A stretch of DNA of 64,000 nt from Collinsella tanakaei (GCF_030373545.1 NZ_JAUDCO010000006.1:1-64000); one strand, 5' to 3'. Positions 8,685-18,130 are shown, counted from the first letter of the stretch. Numbers and translations: made by a program. Notes: a model not told the origin generated them from the sequence alone.

Positions 8685-9407
8685 CTAATCCTCCTGTACG
8701 ACGACGGTACCGACGGGCTCGCCCTTGAGGGCGCGCTTGATGTTGTCCTCGCCCTCGATGTTGAGGACGATGATGGGCATGTGGTTATCCTGGCACAGGG
8801 CCGCAGCGGTGGAGTCCATGACCTGCAGACCGCGCACGAGGACCTCGTGGTGCGTGATGCGCTCGAAACGCACGGCATCGTCGTTGGAAACCGGGTCCTT
8901 ATCGTAGATGCCGTCGACCTTCGTCGCCTTGAGCAGGCAGTCGGCGCCGATCTCGCAGGCGCGCAGCGCGGCGGCGGTGTCGGTGGTGAAGTAGGGGTTG
9001 CCCGAGCCGGCGGCGAAGATGACGATATCGCCCTTCTCGAGGTGGTTGATGGCGCGACGGCGGATGTAGGGCTCGCAGACCTCGTTCATCTGGATCGCGC
9101 TCATGACGCGACACGATGCGCCGACGCGCTCGAAGGCGTCCTGCAGCGCAAGCGCGTTCATGACCGTCGCGAGCATGCCCATGTAGTCGGCCTGCGCGCG
9201 GTCCATGCCCTTTGCCGAGCCCGCGAGACCGCGGAAGATATTGCCGCCGCCCACGACGATGCCGATCTCGACGCCATCGTCGTGCAGCTGCTTGATCTGG
9301 GTGGCGAGACGCTCGGTGACCTGAGGGTCGATGCCATAGCGACCCTCCCCCATCAGGGCCTCACCGGACAGCTTGAGCAGCGCGCGGCTGTAGAGGTACT
9401 CAGACAC
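8685..9407 (-). CDS. pyrH: UMP kinase
   Basis: 240 aa hexameric amino-acid-kinase-fold enzyme that phosphorylates UMP to UDP. It begins with [10 protein letters not shown], followed by the [10 protein letters not shown] loop and the central [17 protein letters not shown] segment that binds ATP and phosphate. The GTG start at 9407 has AGGAGG 5 bases upstream; an in-frame ATG further up lies beyond a good -10 and is not used. Head of the pyrH-frr-uppS-cdsA-dxr run. Confidence 0.97.
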   Translation of the reverse strand: MSEYLYSRALLKLSGEALMGEGRYGIDPQVTERLATQIKQLHDDGVEIGIVVGGGNIFRGLAGSAKGMDRAQADYMGMLATVMNALALQDAFERVGASCRVMSAIQMNEVCEPYIRRRAINHLEKGDIVIFAAGSGNPYFTTDTAAALRACEIGADCLLKATKVDGIYDKDPVSNDDAVRFERITHHEVLVRGLQVMDSTAAALCQDNHMPIIVLNIEGEDNIKRALKGEPVGTVVVQED

Positions 9408-9438
9408 AGTGTCCTCCTTATCTAGGTATATCTCAGAC

Positions 9439-9444
9439 ATTCTA
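9439..9444 (-). promoter_or_regulatory. Probable -10 of the pyrH promoter
   Basis: TAGAAT on the minus strand about 31 bases upstream of the pyrH GTG, downstream of the tsf terminator. No convincing -35 is seen at 16-18 bases. It gives pyrH its own start after termination of rpsB-tsf. Confidence 0.4.
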
Positions 9445-9466
9445 GCGTACTTGCGTGGTCGACCCA

Positions 9467-9504
9467 TAAAAAAGCAGGCCATAGGTCGAAACCCACAGCC
9501 TGCT
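9467..9504 (-). terminator. Intrinsic terminator after tsf
   Basis: AGCAGGC/GCCTGCT stem (9473-9479 with 9498-9504), an 18-base loop and a run of six T on the minus strand, just after the tsf stop codon. It ends the rpsB-tsf transcript. Confidence 0.8.
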
Positions 9505-9526
9505 CGGTAGGCATCGCGAATGCGCG

Positions 9527-10405
9527 CTAGTTAGCGGACTCGCCGCTGACCAGACGGTCGAAGGCGACGACGCGAACGGTGTCGCCGACCTCCTTGGAGA
9601 CCTTCTCGGCGTACTGCTTGATGGTGATGCTGGGGTCCTTGATGAACTCCTGCTCGTTCAGGACGAAGCCCTTGAAGAACTTCTCCAGACGGCCGAGGGC
9701 CATCTTCTCCTGGATGGCCTCGGGCTTGCCGGACTCGGCAGCCTGCGCCTTGTAGATGGCGATCTCGTGATCGATCGTCTCGGCGGGCACATCCTCGCGC
9801 ACAGCGCTGATAGGTGCGGTGGCAGCGACCTGCATCGCGACATCGTGAGCGAAGGTCTTGAAGGCGTCGCTTGCGGCGGTCTCGGGCTTATCGAAGCCGA
9901 ACTCGACGAGGGCGCCGATCTTGCCGCCCATGTGGATATAGCTGGCGACAGCGCCGGCGGCGGGCTTACGGATGGCGAAGCGGGTGAGCTTCATGTTCTC
10001 GCCGATGACGTGGATCATCTCGGTGAGGGCCTCGTTCACGGTCTCGCCGCCCATGTCGGTGGCGAGCAGCGCGTCGACGTCAGCGGGCTCGGTCTCGCAG
10101 ACGACCTGAGCGATCTTGGCGACGAAGCCGGTGAACTTGGGGTTGGAGCTGACGAAGTCGGTCTCGCAGGCGACCTCGGCGAGCGCGCCTGCGCAGCCGT
10201 TCTCGGCGATGTAGGCGGCGACGGCACCCTCGTTGGTGGCACGACCGGCCTTCTTGGCGGCCTTCGCGATGCCGTTCTTACGAAGGATGTCGACGGCGGC
10301 GTCCATATCGCCCTCGGCCTCGACGAGAGCCTTCTTGCACTCCATCATCGGGGAGTCGGTCATCTCGCGGAGCTGCTTGACCATAGCGGCGGTGATCTGA
10401 GCCAT
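9527..10405 (-). CDS. tsf: Elongation factor Ts
   Basis: 292 aa guanine-nucleotide exchange factor for EF-Tu. The N-terminal UBA-like domain runs to the signature [16 protein letters not shown] near residue 10-25. The TDFVSS motif that contacts EF-Tu follows around residue 80. Two core subdomains and a C-terminal module complete it. The ATG at 10405 is preceded by AAGGA; an ATG 7 codons upstream lacks a ribosome site. Confidence 0.97.
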   Translation of the reverse strand: MAQITAAMVKQLREMTDSPMMECKKALVEAEGDMDAAVDILRKNGIAKAAKKAGRATNEGAVAAYIAENGCAGALAEVACETDFVSSNPKFTGFVAKIAQVVCETEPADVDALLATDMGGETVNEALTEMIHVIGENMKLTRFAIRKPAAGAVASYIHMGGKIGALVEFGFDKPETAASDAFKTFAHDVAMQVAATAPISAVREDVPAETIDHEIAIYKAQAAESGKPEAIQEKMALGRLEKFFKGFVLNEQEFIKDPSITIKQYAEKVSKEVGDTVRVVAFDRLVSGESAN

Positions 10406-10456
10406 GCTGGTTCCTTTCGAACTCAATGATGAACGAACGATTGGCGTATAGATTGC

Positions 10457-11236
10457 TTACTCGGCAGCGGCCTCGGTGGCAGCCTCGGCAGCCGGGGCCT
10501 CCTCAGCGGCGGGCTCGGCGGCGCCGGCCATCTCGGCCTCGGAGATCTGCTCCTTGCCGGAGCCCGCGAGGCAGGCGTCGGCGAACAGCTCGCACATGAG
10601 GGAGACAGCGGAGATGGCGTCGTCGTTGCAGGGGATGCCGTAGTCGACGTCGTCGGGATCGGAGTTGGTGTCGATGAGGGCGACGACCGGGATGTGCAGG
10701 CGCTTGGCCTCCTTGATGGCGTTCTCCTCGCGCTTGGTGTCGATGACGAAGAGGGCCGCGGGCAGCGACTTCATGTCACGGGCACCGCCGAGGTTGGTCT
10801 GGAGCTTGGCGAGCTCCTTGCCGAGAACGGCCTGCTCCTTCTTGCCGCGCAGGGCCATGGAACCGTCGGCGACCATGCCCTCGAGCTCCTCCATGCGGTT
10901 CATACGGGAGCGGATGGTCACGAAGTTGGTGAGCATGCCGCCGAGCCAACGCTGGTTGATGTAGGGCATGCTGGCGCGCTCGGCAGCGGCCTTGACGGCC
11001 TCCTGGGCCTGCTTCTTGGTGCCGACGAACAGCACCTTGCCGCCATGGGCGCAGGTGTTCTTCAGGAACGTGTAGGCGCGGTCGGCCTCGACGATGGTCT
11101 GCTTGAGGTCGAGGATGTAGATGCCGTTGCGCTCACCGAAGATGTAGGGGCGCATCTTGGGGTTCCAGCGACGGGTCTGGTGACCGAAGTGGCAGCCGGC
11201 CTCGAGAAGGGTGCGGATGTTGATCTTGGTAGCCAT
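10457..11236 (-). CDS. rpsB: Ribosomal protein S2
   Basis: 259 aa. It opens with the typical LLEAGCHFGHQTRRWNPKM region and keeps the central coiled coil and the IPVVALIDTNSDP segment. The last 30 residues are an Ala/Glu-rich acidic tail, found in several actinobacterial S2 proteins. The ATG at 11236 has CAGGAGGT 4-5 bases upstream. First gene of rpsB-tsf, with its own promoter and a leader of about 140 nt. Confidence 0.97.
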   Translation of the reverse strand: MATKINIRTLLEAGCHFGHQTRRWNPKMRPYIFGERNGIYILDLKQTIVEADRAYTFLKNTCAHGGKVLFVGTKKQAQEAVKAAAERASMPYINQRWLGGMLTNFVTIRSRMNRMEELEGMVADGSMALRGKKEQAVLGKELAKLQTNLGGARDMKSLPAALFVIDTKREENAIKEAKRLHIPVVALIDTNSDPDDVDYGIPCNDDAISAVSLMCELFADACLAGSGKEQISEAEMAGAAEPAAEEAPAAEAATEAAAE

Positions 11237-11380
11237 TGATACCTCCTGTGGTTCGCCTCCGCGCAGGCGTCTAACCTCGTTCGCCACCCGGCCAAAAGCT
11301 ACCTGGAAGCCGGGCACCACGGCAGGACGAGTAGCCGCGCGTGTGTGATGGATACGGTTGCGCCAGACGCAACCTGATGC

Positions 11381-11409
11381 ATGATAGCAGCTCCGAGGGG
11401 CAAATCCAA
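11381..11409 (-). promoter_or_regulatory. rpsB promoter (-35 TTGGAT, 17-bp spacer, -10 TATCAT)
   Basis: On the minus strand, TTGGAT (11404-11409) and TATCAT (11381-11386) are spaced by exactly 17 bases. The predicted start near 11374 leaves a 5' leader of about 138 nt before rpsB. The leader holds a small GTTGCG/CGCAAC hairpin right after the start and could host S2 autoregulation, though no known leader motif was recognised. Confidence 0.65.
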
Positions 11410-11443
11410 GCGATCGCACGCCTTTGTGTGCAGCTTGTGGGGC

Positions 11444-12370
11444 TCAGGCGCGCGGATGGGCCCCCTTGAGCGCCCCTTTGAGCCGCTCGGGAGTCAGATG
11501 GGTGTACAGCTGCGTGGTCGAAAGGCTCGCGTGCCCGAGGAGCTCCTGCACGCTTCGCAAGTCGGCTCCCCCGCTCAACAGGTCGGTTGCGAACGTATGG
11601 CGCATCGCGTGGGGCGTAAGGTCGCTCGGCAGGCCGGCGCGCGCGGCGAGCAGGCGAAAACGGTGGCGGAGGGCATCCGCGCTCATAGCGCGACCGCGGG
11701 TCGAGATGAACAGCGCCCGTGTGGTCGCCGCCTCGCCGTCGCGCCGGCAGGCAAGCAGCTGAGGGCGCGCATGGCTGATGTAGCCGGACACGGCGTCTGC
11801 CGCCCGCCGATAGATCGGCACGATGCGCTCCTTCGACCCTTTACCGAACAGGCGGATGCACGATCCGGACCAATCGATCGAATCAAGCGTCAGTCCCGCT
11901 ACCTCGGAGATTCGGGCGCCTGTTGCGTACAGGAGCTCGAGCATCGCCGCGTCGCGCACCCCTTCAGGCGAGTCGAGCTGCGGGGCTGCCATGAGCGCAT
12001 CCATCTGCTGCTCGGTCAGAACATGCGGCAGGCTCTTGGGGATCTTGGGCGTCGCGAGCGGGCAGGCGGGGTCGGAATCGATGCGCTCATCGAGCAGAAG
12101 CCAGCGATAGAGCGCCCGTATTGAGGACAGATGGGCAGCGACCGTCTTGGGCGCGTAGCGCGCGGCTTTGAGCTCGGCGAGATAGCTGCGGATATCGCGC
12201 GTGCGAACACCTGAAAGGCTCGCATCGCGGCGTGCGAGCCATCGGACGTAGGCCGAAAGATGCGATCGGTAGGCGCGCACCGTCTCGGGGGAAACGCCTT
12301 CGACCTTGGCTATATAGTCCAAAAACCGCTCGACGTCTGCGGGAAGGGCGTCGGCGTCAGGGGCGCTCAT
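11444..12370 (-). CDS. xerC: Tyrosine recombinase, XerC/XerD type
   Basis: 308 aa. The N-terminal SAM-like core-binding domain covers about 10-95. The catalytic domain has Arg153 (ATGARISE), Lys180 (GKGSK), His254 and Arg257 (HAMRHTF), His280 (LGHAS) and nucleophile Tyr289 (LYTHL), so the full active-site set is present. With this gene order and no integrase-type neighbours, it most likely resolves chromosome dimers at dif with a Xer partner. XerC versus XerD cannot be decided. Its ATG overlaps the trmFO stop (ATGA). Confidence 0.92.
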   Translation of the reverse strand: MSAPDADALPADVERFLDYIAKVEGVSPETVRAYRSHLSAYVRWLARRDASLSGVRTRDIRSYLAELKAARYAPKTVAAHLSSIRALYRWLLLDERIDSDPACPLATPKIPKSLPHVLTEQQMDALMAAPQLDSPEGVRDAAMLELLYATGARISEVAGLTLDSIDWSGSCIRLFGKGSKERIVPIYRRAADAVSGYISHARPQLLACRRDGEAATTRALFISTRGRAMSADALRHRFRLLAARAGLPSDLTPHAMRHTFATDLLSGGADLRSVQELLGHASLSTTQLYTHLTPERLKGALKGAHPRA

Positions 12371-13704
12371 CGCGTCTCCGCGGAAAACAGATCCGGTCGC
12401 GATTCGATATAGCGCGAAAGATCGTCCATGGCGCGTGCGGCATACAGGCCGTAACGGTCGCGCTTGGAGCGGCGTTTTCCGTCGTCCAGGGGCGGCACAA
12501 GCCCAAAGTTGACGTGCATGGGCTGGTAGCCCTGCGTGTTGGGATCGGTGGCGTAGGCGACCAGCGAACCGAAGGCGCCGGTCACGGGAAGCGTTGCGTG
12601 CGCGATGCCGGCAAGGTCGGCGTAGGTGTTCAGAGCTGCGAGAAGGCCCGAGGCGATAGCCTCGGTATAGCCCTCGGTGCCGGTGATCTGTCCGGCGAGG
12701 CGGATATGCGTATCGGGAATGCGGAAGGTCCCGTCCAACACGTGCGGAGAATCGACGAACGTGTTGCGATGCATGACGCCGTAGCGGAAGAACTCAGCGT
12801 TCTCAAGGCCGGGAATCATGCGGAAGACGCGCTTCTGCTCGGCAAAAGTGAGATTGGTCTGGAACCCGACGAGATTGTACGCGGTGCGCTCAGCGTTCTC
12901 GGCACGCAGCTGTACGGCGGCCCAAGGCCTGCGTCCGGTTCTGGGGTCGGTAAGGCCGACGGGCTTCATCGCGCCGAATCGAATCGCGTCTTTGCCGGTA
13001 CGAGCCACCTCTTCGGCGGGCTGACAGGCGGAGAAGAGCTCGCGACGCTCGAAATCCTTCAGGATGACGCGGTCTGCGCCCACGAGCGCTTCGATAAACG
13101 CCTCGTATTCCTCCTTGTTGAGCGGAGCGTTGAGATAATCCGCTCCCGTCCCGTCGTCATAGCGCGACTGGGCGAACAGGACATCCATATCGAGCGTCGA
13201 GGCGTCCACGATGGGCGCGGCGGCGTCGAAGAACGAAAGCGCATCCCCGCCGACGCGGGCGAGCAGCGCATCGCACAGCGTCTTTGAGCACAGCGGACCG
13301 GCTGCGATGACGGTATGGCCGACAGGAAGCTCGCGAACTTCCTCGCGTACAACGGTGATACGCGGACGCTCGGCGATGCTGCGCTCGACGAGACGTGAGA
13401 ACACGTCGCGATCCACGGCCAGCGCGCCTCCTGCGGGAACGGCGGCCTGCTTGGCGCACCGGATGAGCTGGGACCCCATCGCAAGCAGCTCGTCCTTGAG
13501 AAGGCCCGCCGCAGAATCATAGCGCGTGGACTTGAAGGAATTGGAGCACACGAGCTCTGCGAGGTGATCGGTATGGTGAGCGGGAGATTTCGCGAGCGGC
13601 CGCATCTCATAGAGCGTGACGTCCACTCCCCTGTCGGCAAGCTGGCACGCGCACTCGCATCCCGCCAAGCCGCCGCCGACAACGGTCGCCTGCATCGCTG
13701 ACAT
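12367..13704 (-). CDS. trmFO: Folate/FAD-dependent tRNA m5U54 methyltransferase
   Basis: 445 aa flavoprotein that makes m5U at position 54 of tRNA with methylenetetrahydrofolate. The FAD-binding GGGLAG is near residue 10-15, followed by LYEMRP, the ELVCSNSFKS segment and, late, the second nucleotide motif AGQITGTEGY. The chosen ATG at 13704 is one base after the dprA stop and has GGAGG 6 bases upstream. It lies between dprA and the Xer recombinase as in Firmicutes, but with no topA between. Confidence 0.95.
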   Translation of the reverse strand: MSAMQATVVGGGLAGCECACQLADRGVDVTLYEMRPLAKSPAHHTDHLAELVCSNSFKSTRYDSAAGLLKDELLAMGSQLIRCAKQAAVPAGGALAVDRDVFSRLVERSIAERPRITVVREEVRELPVGHTVIAAGPLCSKTLCDALLARVGGDALSFFDAAAPIVDASTLDMDVLFAQSRYDDGTGADYLNAPLNKEEYEAFIEALVGADRVILKDFERRELFSACQPAEEVARTGKDAIRFGAMKPVGLTDPRTGRRPWAAVQLRAENAERTAYNLVGFQTNLTFAEQKRVFRMIPGLENAEFFRYGVMHRNTFVDSPHVLDGTFRIPDTHIRLAGQITGTEGYTEAIASGLLAALNTYADLAGIAHATLPVTGAFGSLVAYATDPNTQGYQPMHVNFGLVPPLDDGKRRSKRDRYGLYAARAMDDLSRYIESRPDLFSAETR

Positions 13705-13705
13705 C

Positions 13706-14647
13706 CTATACCTCCGCTTCGCTGTGCTTGCCGCTCGACAGAATCGCCGATCGCGCACGAAAGGCGCGCACGGTCGGCGTAAAGGTGCCGTCGGGCATTC
13801 GTTCGATATCCCCTTGCATCATCATTCTGCTCAAGTGGGAAAGACAGTCCATAGGGCTCATCGATAGCATGGCGGCAATCTCCTCCAGGCGCAAGGGGCT
13901 CGCAAAAAGCGCGTCGAGTACCTGAGAGCATTCATCGCTCGCCGGGTTGATATTCGGGGCTAAACGCTGATACCGCAGCGTGCCGAATATCCTCGATATC
14001 GCGACCTCAACGGATTCCTCGTCGATCAGACATCCCGCACCGTTGGCAATGAGGTGGTTGGCCCCGCGAGAGAGCGAAGACGTGATGGCACCCGGTGCGG
14101 CAAGCACCTCGCGTCCAAGTTCGAGCGCAGCCTCTGCTGTGGAAAACGTACCGGACGGCAGTCCGGCTTCGGCGATGAAGACCGCCTGGGAGAGCGCGGC
14201 GATGATGCGATTTCGCTTGGGAAACGCGAATCGTCTGGGACCGGTCCCCCATCGCTCAAGCGATACGATCGCACCGCCGCACGCAAGCGTACGGTCGAAG
14301 AGCTCGGCTGAGGTACGCGGATAGATGACATCCGCTCCTGTCCCGGCAACGATAACGTGGGCGCCGCCCGCATCAATCGCTGCGGTTCCGGCAGCGAAAT
14401 CGCATCCCTTGGCTCCGCCGGACACCACGGTGATGCCCGATTCGGCAGCTGCCGTGGCTATCATGTCGGCAACCACCATGCCATAGGGCGTAGCCCGGCG
14501 GGAACCGATAACGGCTGCCGCGCGGCCGTAGAGCGCGGTAAGGTTGCCGATGACGTAGAGCATTGGTGCGCAGGCGAGGTCCTTCACGCATGAAGGGTAA
14601 CGGGTATCGTCCGGAGCAAGCTCGTATCTCGGATAGCTATCTCCCAT
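13706..14647 (-). CDS. dprA: DNA processing protein DprA
   Basis: 313 aa. It loads RecA on incoming single-stranded DNA in natural transformation. The Rossmann-like core has VIGSRRAT (46-53), SGGAKGCD (76-83) and PRRFAFPKRN followed by RIIAALS (137-153). A winged-helix domain follows at about 240-290. The N-terminal SAM domain of longer DprA proteins is missing; the protein starts right before the conserved YP segment. The only usable start is ATG 14647, which overlaps the comM end by 11 bases with GGAGG directly before it, an unusually short spacing. Residues upstream in the same frame do not look conserved. Confidence 0.9.
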   Translation of the reverse strand: MGDSYPRYELAPDDTRYPSCVKDLACAPMLYVIGNLTALYGRAAAVIGSRRATPYGMVVADMIATAAAESGITVVSGGAKGCDFAAGTAAIDAGGAHVIVAGTGADVIYPRTSAELFDRTLACGGAIVSLERWGTGPRRFAFPKRNRIIAALSQAVFIAEAGLPSGTFSTAEAALELGREVLAAPGAITSSLSRGANHLIANGAGCLIDEESVEVAISRIFGTLRYQRLAPNINPASDECSQVLDALFASPLRLEEIAAMLSMSPMDCLSHLSRMMMQGDIERMPDGTFTPTVRAFRARSAILSSGKHSEAEV

Positions 14648-16160
14648 CCTCCACCACCCCGCGAAACATCGATGCTTCCAGGATATGGGCATCGCTGACC
14701 TGTTTGCTCTCCGCAAGATCGGCGATGGTGCGCGCCACGCGGCACAGCCGGACGATGCCGCGTGCCGAGAGCACCCCGACGTGGGCAAGGCGCACCAGAA
14801 CGGTCCGTGCCGCCTCGTCAAGCTGGTACGGTGCCGTCACTCCCTCGAGGGTTCGTTCGTCTCCGGGCGCACGCTTGCCGTCGTGCGCCTTACGCCAACG
14901 GCGAAACGCCCGTCCCCGCTCGACGTCGGCTGCCATGGATTTCGAATCCATGCCCTCTTCCCCTTTGACGATCAACTCCGGGTCCGGTCGAAGCACGTCG
15001 ATGGTCATATCGATTCGATCGGCAAGGGGCCCCGAGAGCTTGGATCGGTACCGGTCGATCGCGGCAGGCGTGCACGTACAGGGCACTTCTCGATCCCCGA
15101 GATGCCCGCAGGGACAGGGATTGCTTGCCGCCAGCAGCTGGAAGCGCGAGGGAAACGTGTACGCGCCCTCCGCGCGAACGATTCTCACCTCTCCAGATTC
15201 CATGGGCTGTCTGAGCGTCTGAAGGACACTGGAGGGAAACTCCCCGAGCTCGTCGAGGTGAAGCACCCCACCGTGAGCCAAGCTGATTTCACCGGGTCGC
15301 ACGGGTTTTCCGCCGCCGATGAGCCCCGCAGTCGAAATGCTATGGTGTGGGCTGCGGAAGGGACGTGTCCCCGCGAGGATGTCATCGAGCGGCTCATCGG
15401 CAACCGAGTGGATGCAGAGGGCCTCAAGGCGCTCCGCCTCGTCAAGCGCTGGGAGAATTGAGGTCATACGCTTGGCAAGCATCGATTTGCCGGCTCCCGG
15501 CGCACCGATCATCAACAGACCGTGTTCGCCGGTCGCGGCGATGACCATTCCGCGTTTCGCGACATCCTGCCCGATGACATCGGCAAAATCCAAGCTGTGC
15601 ATCGGCTTGCGATCGGTCTCGCTCATGAGAGGAAGCGATGTCGCTTCGAGGACACCTAGGCGCAGTGAGCCGATATGGTCGAGTACGCGCCGTTGCACAC
15701 CGGTAATTGACACATCCGTGGCGGCTCGCGCGGAAACGAGCGTCAGACCCTGCTCGCGTGCAAGCAGCTGATATGCGATGTCTCCGGAGGTGGGGCTGGT
15801 GCATCCGTCAAGACCAAGCTCTGCTACGAAGAGGCAATCGTCAAGGCCTGCCGGCGGTATCTGTCGCGAGGCTGCGAGGATGGCCACGGCGATCGGCAGG
15901 TCGAATCCCGACCCGCTCTTGCGCATGTCTCCCGGGGCGAGATTGACGGTAATGCTGCTGCGCGGGATCTCAAAACCTGCGGCACGCAGGGCGCATCGAA
16001 TTCGACCGCGCGCCTCGAGCACGCCTGAATCGGCCATGCCGACGATGGACATGCCGGGGATGCCGCCGGTCATGGAGACCTCGACGGTCACCGGCCTGGC
16101 CTCGACACCGCGAATGCAGGCGGCATGGACGGCGAACATGCCGCGCACCGGCCCGCTCAT
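14637..16160 (-). CDS. comM: ComM/YifB-like Mg-chelatase-type AAA+ ATPase
   Basis: 507 aa. The N-terminal ChlI (Lon-protease-like) domain covers roughly residues 1-165. The AAA+ module has Walker A GAPGAGKS (219-226), then FRSPHHSIS and the Walker B region LHLDELGEF. The C-terminal Mg_chelatase_C domain follows. ComM in Vibrio is a helicase that promotes branch migration during transformation. Next to dprA, it suggests DNA-uptake processing. The ATG at 16160 overlaps the yraN stop (ATGA). Confidence 0.92.
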   Translation of the reverse strand: MSGPVRGMFAVHAACIRGVEARPVTVEVSMTGGIPGMSIVGMADSGVLEARGRIRCALRAAGFEIPRSSITVNLAPGDMRKSGSGFDLPIAVAILAASRQIPPAGLDDCLFVAELGLDGCTSPTSGDIAYQLLAREQGLTLVSARAATDVSITGVQRRVLDHIGSLRLGVLEATSLPLMSETDRKPMHSLDFADVIGQDVAKRGMVIAATGEHGLLMIGAPGAGKSMLAKRMTSILPALDEAERLEALCIHSVADEPLDDILAGTRPFRSPHHSISTAGLIGGGKPVRPGEISLAHGGVLHLDELGEFPSSVLQTLRQPMESGEVRIVRAEGAYTFPSRFQLLAASNPCPCGHLGDREVPCTCTPAAIDRYRSKLSGPLADRIDMTIDVLRPDPELIVKGEEGMDSKSMAADVERGRAFRRWRKAHDGKRAPGDERTLEGVTAPYQLDEAARTVLVRLAHVGVLSARGIVRLCRVARTIADLAESKQVSDAHILEASMFRGVVEDGR

Positions 16161-16609
16161 CGGTCGCCGTCCCATTCGAAGGCGCTGAAGAGGTGCTCGA
16201 TCTCCGCGTTGAAACCTGGCCTGAGCGTGACGGCGACGATGTCGAATCGAACGGCGAAGACCGGGAAGTGCTCGAGGACGTAGCAGGCTGCTATCCGGGC
16301 GTAACGGGCGCGTTTTCGCTCATCGACGGCAAGCTCGGGATACGTGGCCTCATCTGACGGCGCCCTTCTCGTCTTAACCTCAACGAGGACGCATTCGCCG
16401 CTGTCGGCATCGAGCACGATGAGGTCGGCTTCACCCTCGCGGCATCGGTAGCCGCATGCCTCGACGACGTATCCGCGCGTTTCCAGATACGCGCGCGCGA
16501 TCTGCTCGCCGAGCCGTCCGATCTCCTTGGTGCTCAGACTTTCTACCAGGGCGGGATCGTCGGTGCACTCCCGCAGCAGATCGAATCTATCGTCGCGTTT
16601 CCTGCCCAT
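16157..16609 (-). CDS. yraN: YraN family (UPF0102) nuclease-fold protein
   Basis: 150 aa. The restriction-endonuclease-like PD-(D/E)xK core shows Glu60, Asp62, Glu77 and Lys79 in EGEADLIVLD and LVEVKTR. About 25 extra residues precede the family start, and an in-frame ATG at 16609 with AGGAG 6 bases upstream supports them. Its function is not firmly known; it commonly sits between rnhB and comM. Confidence 0.88.
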   Translation of the reverse strand: MGRKRDDRFDLLRECTDDPALVESLSTKEIGRLGEQIARAYLETRGYVVEACGYRCREGEADLIVLDADSGECVLVEVKTRRAPSDEATYPELAVDERKRARYARIAACYVLEHFPVFAVRFDIVAVTLRPGFNAEIEHLFSAFEWDGDR

Positions 16610-16784
16610 CTGAAACTCCTCTCATCGGTGGATGCAAGGAGTATGAAGGGCCAAACTGACCGCAGGAATACGTTGTTCCGACGCATATCAGACCGGGATT
16701 CGCACGAAACCCGACCAGGATGCAACACGGGAGCATGCAGGGCATGCGAAGCGCGTATCGCATGCATGGGCGTGAGGATGCGAT

Positions 16785-17573
16785 TCAGAACAGGCGGCCG
16801 GTCTCCAGGAAGTTTCCGCAAAAGCTGACGCGATGGTAAGGGCTCAACCCAAGCTTTTTGATGGCGGCGATGTGCTCGGCAGACGCATATCCCTTCGACT
16901 GCGCGAAGTGATAGCCGGGACACTCGGCGTCCAGCTCGACCATAAGCTCATCACGAGTCACTTTGGCGACAATGGAGGCGGCGGCGATGCACGCCACGGT
17001 CGCATCCCCATGGACGACATCGCGTTCGCAGGCAAGGGCCCCGAGCGGATTGCCATCCATGAGCACGCAGTCCGGCTCGATCCCGCAATCTTCGACGGCG
17101 CCGACGACAGCCCGGCGCAGGCAGTGCGCCATGCCCTGCGTATCGATGTCCGCGGGCGGAATGTGGCAGATGCCAATGGCGGTCGCGACCTCGGCGATAC
17201 GAGCCGCGAGCACTTCGCGGCGCGCAGGCGTCAGCTGCTTCGAGTCGTTGATGCCCCAGATGAGGGGCTCCGGCGGAAGACACACGGCGCACACGGTCAG
17301 CGGGCCGGCGACCGATCCCCTGCCGACCTCGTCGACACCGATGATGACGCCATCTCCCCCGAGCTCGAACATCGCGCGGTACATGCCCTCGACGCGCTCG
17401 CGCTCCGCGCGTTCGCGATCAAGGCGTTTGGCGGCGCGCTCTATGGCCTTCTGCACCTGAACGCGCGGGTCGTCGCGGTATCGCTCGATGAGGGACGGCA
17501 CCTGGTCGAACGGAGCGCTTGCGAGTTCGGCGGCAACGTGGGCGGCCGAGCGCGAGCTCGTCATATTTGCCAT
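16785..17573 (-). CDS. rnhB: Ribonuclease HII
   Basis: 262 aa. It cuts RNA in RNA-DNA hybrids and removes misincorporated ribonucleotides. Active-site acids are Asp81 and Glu82 (GVDEVGRGS), Asp173 (LMDG) and Asp208 (VTRDE). The family Gly-Arg-Gly is 84-86. Residues 1-70 form a helical N-terminal extension like that of Bacillus-type RnhB. The ATG at 17573 has AGGAGG 4 bases before it. It follows rplS after a terminator. The 175 bases after its stop hold no gene and no clear signal. Confidence 0.95.
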   Translation of the reverse strand: MANMTSSRSAAHVAAELASAPFDQVPSLIERYRDDPRVQVQKAIERAAKRLDRERAERERVEGMYRAMFELGGDGVIIGVDEVGRGSVAGPLTVCAVCLPPEPLIWGINDSKQLTPARREVLAARIAEVATAIGICHIPPADIDTQGMAHCLRRAVVGAVEDCGIEPDCVLMDGNPLGALACERDVVHGDATVACIAAASIVAKVTRDELMVELDAECPGYHFAQSKGYASAEHIAAIKKLGLSPYHRVSFCGNFLETGRLF

Positions 17574-17587
17574 AGGGCCTCCTTGTG

Positions 17588-17622
17588 CAAAAAAGGCCAC
17601 CTCGGTATCGAGGCGGCCTTTG
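17588..17622 (-). terminator. Intrinsic terminator after rplS
   Basis: A long near-perfect stem (17592-17604 with 17609-17621, one A-C mismatch) with a tetra-base loop and six T on the minus strand. It lies between the rplS stop and the rnhB start, so rnhB would depend on read-through or an unseen promoter. Confidence 0.85.
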
Positions 17623-17649
17623 AAAACCTGAAGATGGCTTGCGGGCTTC

Positions 17650-17991
17650 TTAGCGCTTCTCGGGAATGCGAGCAGCCTTGCCGATCTTGTCGCGCAGGTA
17701 GTAGAGCTTCGCGCGACGGACGCGGCCGTGACGGATGACCTCGAGCTTGGCGATCTTGGGGCTGTGAAGCGGGAAGGTGCGCTCGACACCGATGCCGAAG
17801 GAAAGCTTGCGCACGGTGAAGGTCTCGCGGGAGGAGCCGCCGCTCATGCGGATGACGTCACCCTGGAAGACCTGGATGCGCTCGCGGTCACCCTCCTTGA
17901 TGCGGTAGTGAACCTTGACGTTGTCGCCGACGCGGACCTGCGGGATGTCCTCGCGCATGTCCTGGCGCTCGATAGCGCGGATGTAGTCCAT
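17650..17991 (-). CDS. rplS: Ribosomal protein L19
   Basis: 113 aa, normal length. The conserved segments [27 protein letters not shown] and the basic [14 protein letters not shown] tail are all present. The ATG at 17991 has AGGAT 7 bases upstream. It is transcribed from its own promoter and closed by a strong terminator. It has left the rpsP-trmD cluster, which lies 5 kb away, with glyQS in between. Confidence 0.97.
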   Translation of the reverse strand: MDYIRAIERQDMREDIPQVRVGDNVKVHYRIKEGDRERIQVFQGDVIRMSGGSSRETFTVRKLSFGIGVERTFPLHSPKIAKLEVIRHGRVRRAKLYYLRDKIGKAARIPEKR

Positions 17992-18056
17992 GTTTCGATC
18001 CTAACTCTTGCCAGAGGTGCCGCGTCCGACGGCACATGGGTTGAACAAACGTGATA

Positions 18057-18084
18057 AGTATACGCAAACCGCAAGGGAGCGCAA
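18057..18084 (-). promoter_or_regulatory. rplS promoter (-35 TTGCGC, 16-bp spacer, -10 TATACT)
   Basis: Minus-strand TTGCGC (18079-18084) and TATACT (18057-18062) are 16 bases apart. They lie directly after the glyS terminator and give a leader of about 60 nt for rplS. Confidence 0.6.
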
Positions 18085-18085
18085 G

Positions 18086-18127
18086 GAAAAACGTGGGATT
18101 TCGAAGGACGTCCACGAAACCCCACGT
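18086..18127 (-). terminator. Intrinsic terminator after glyS
   Basis: A stem of about 13 bp with one mismatch (18091-18103 with 18115-18127) is followed by TTTTCC on the minus strand, 4 bases after the glyS stop codon. Confidence 0.8.
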
Positions 18128-18130
18128 CGG

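Noticed and set aside
11444-12370. The tyrosine recombinase as a phage or integron integrase
   Set aside because: It sits in the housekeeping trmFO-dprA cluster with an ATGA overlap and has the sequence pattern of Xer proteins; no mobile genes flank it.
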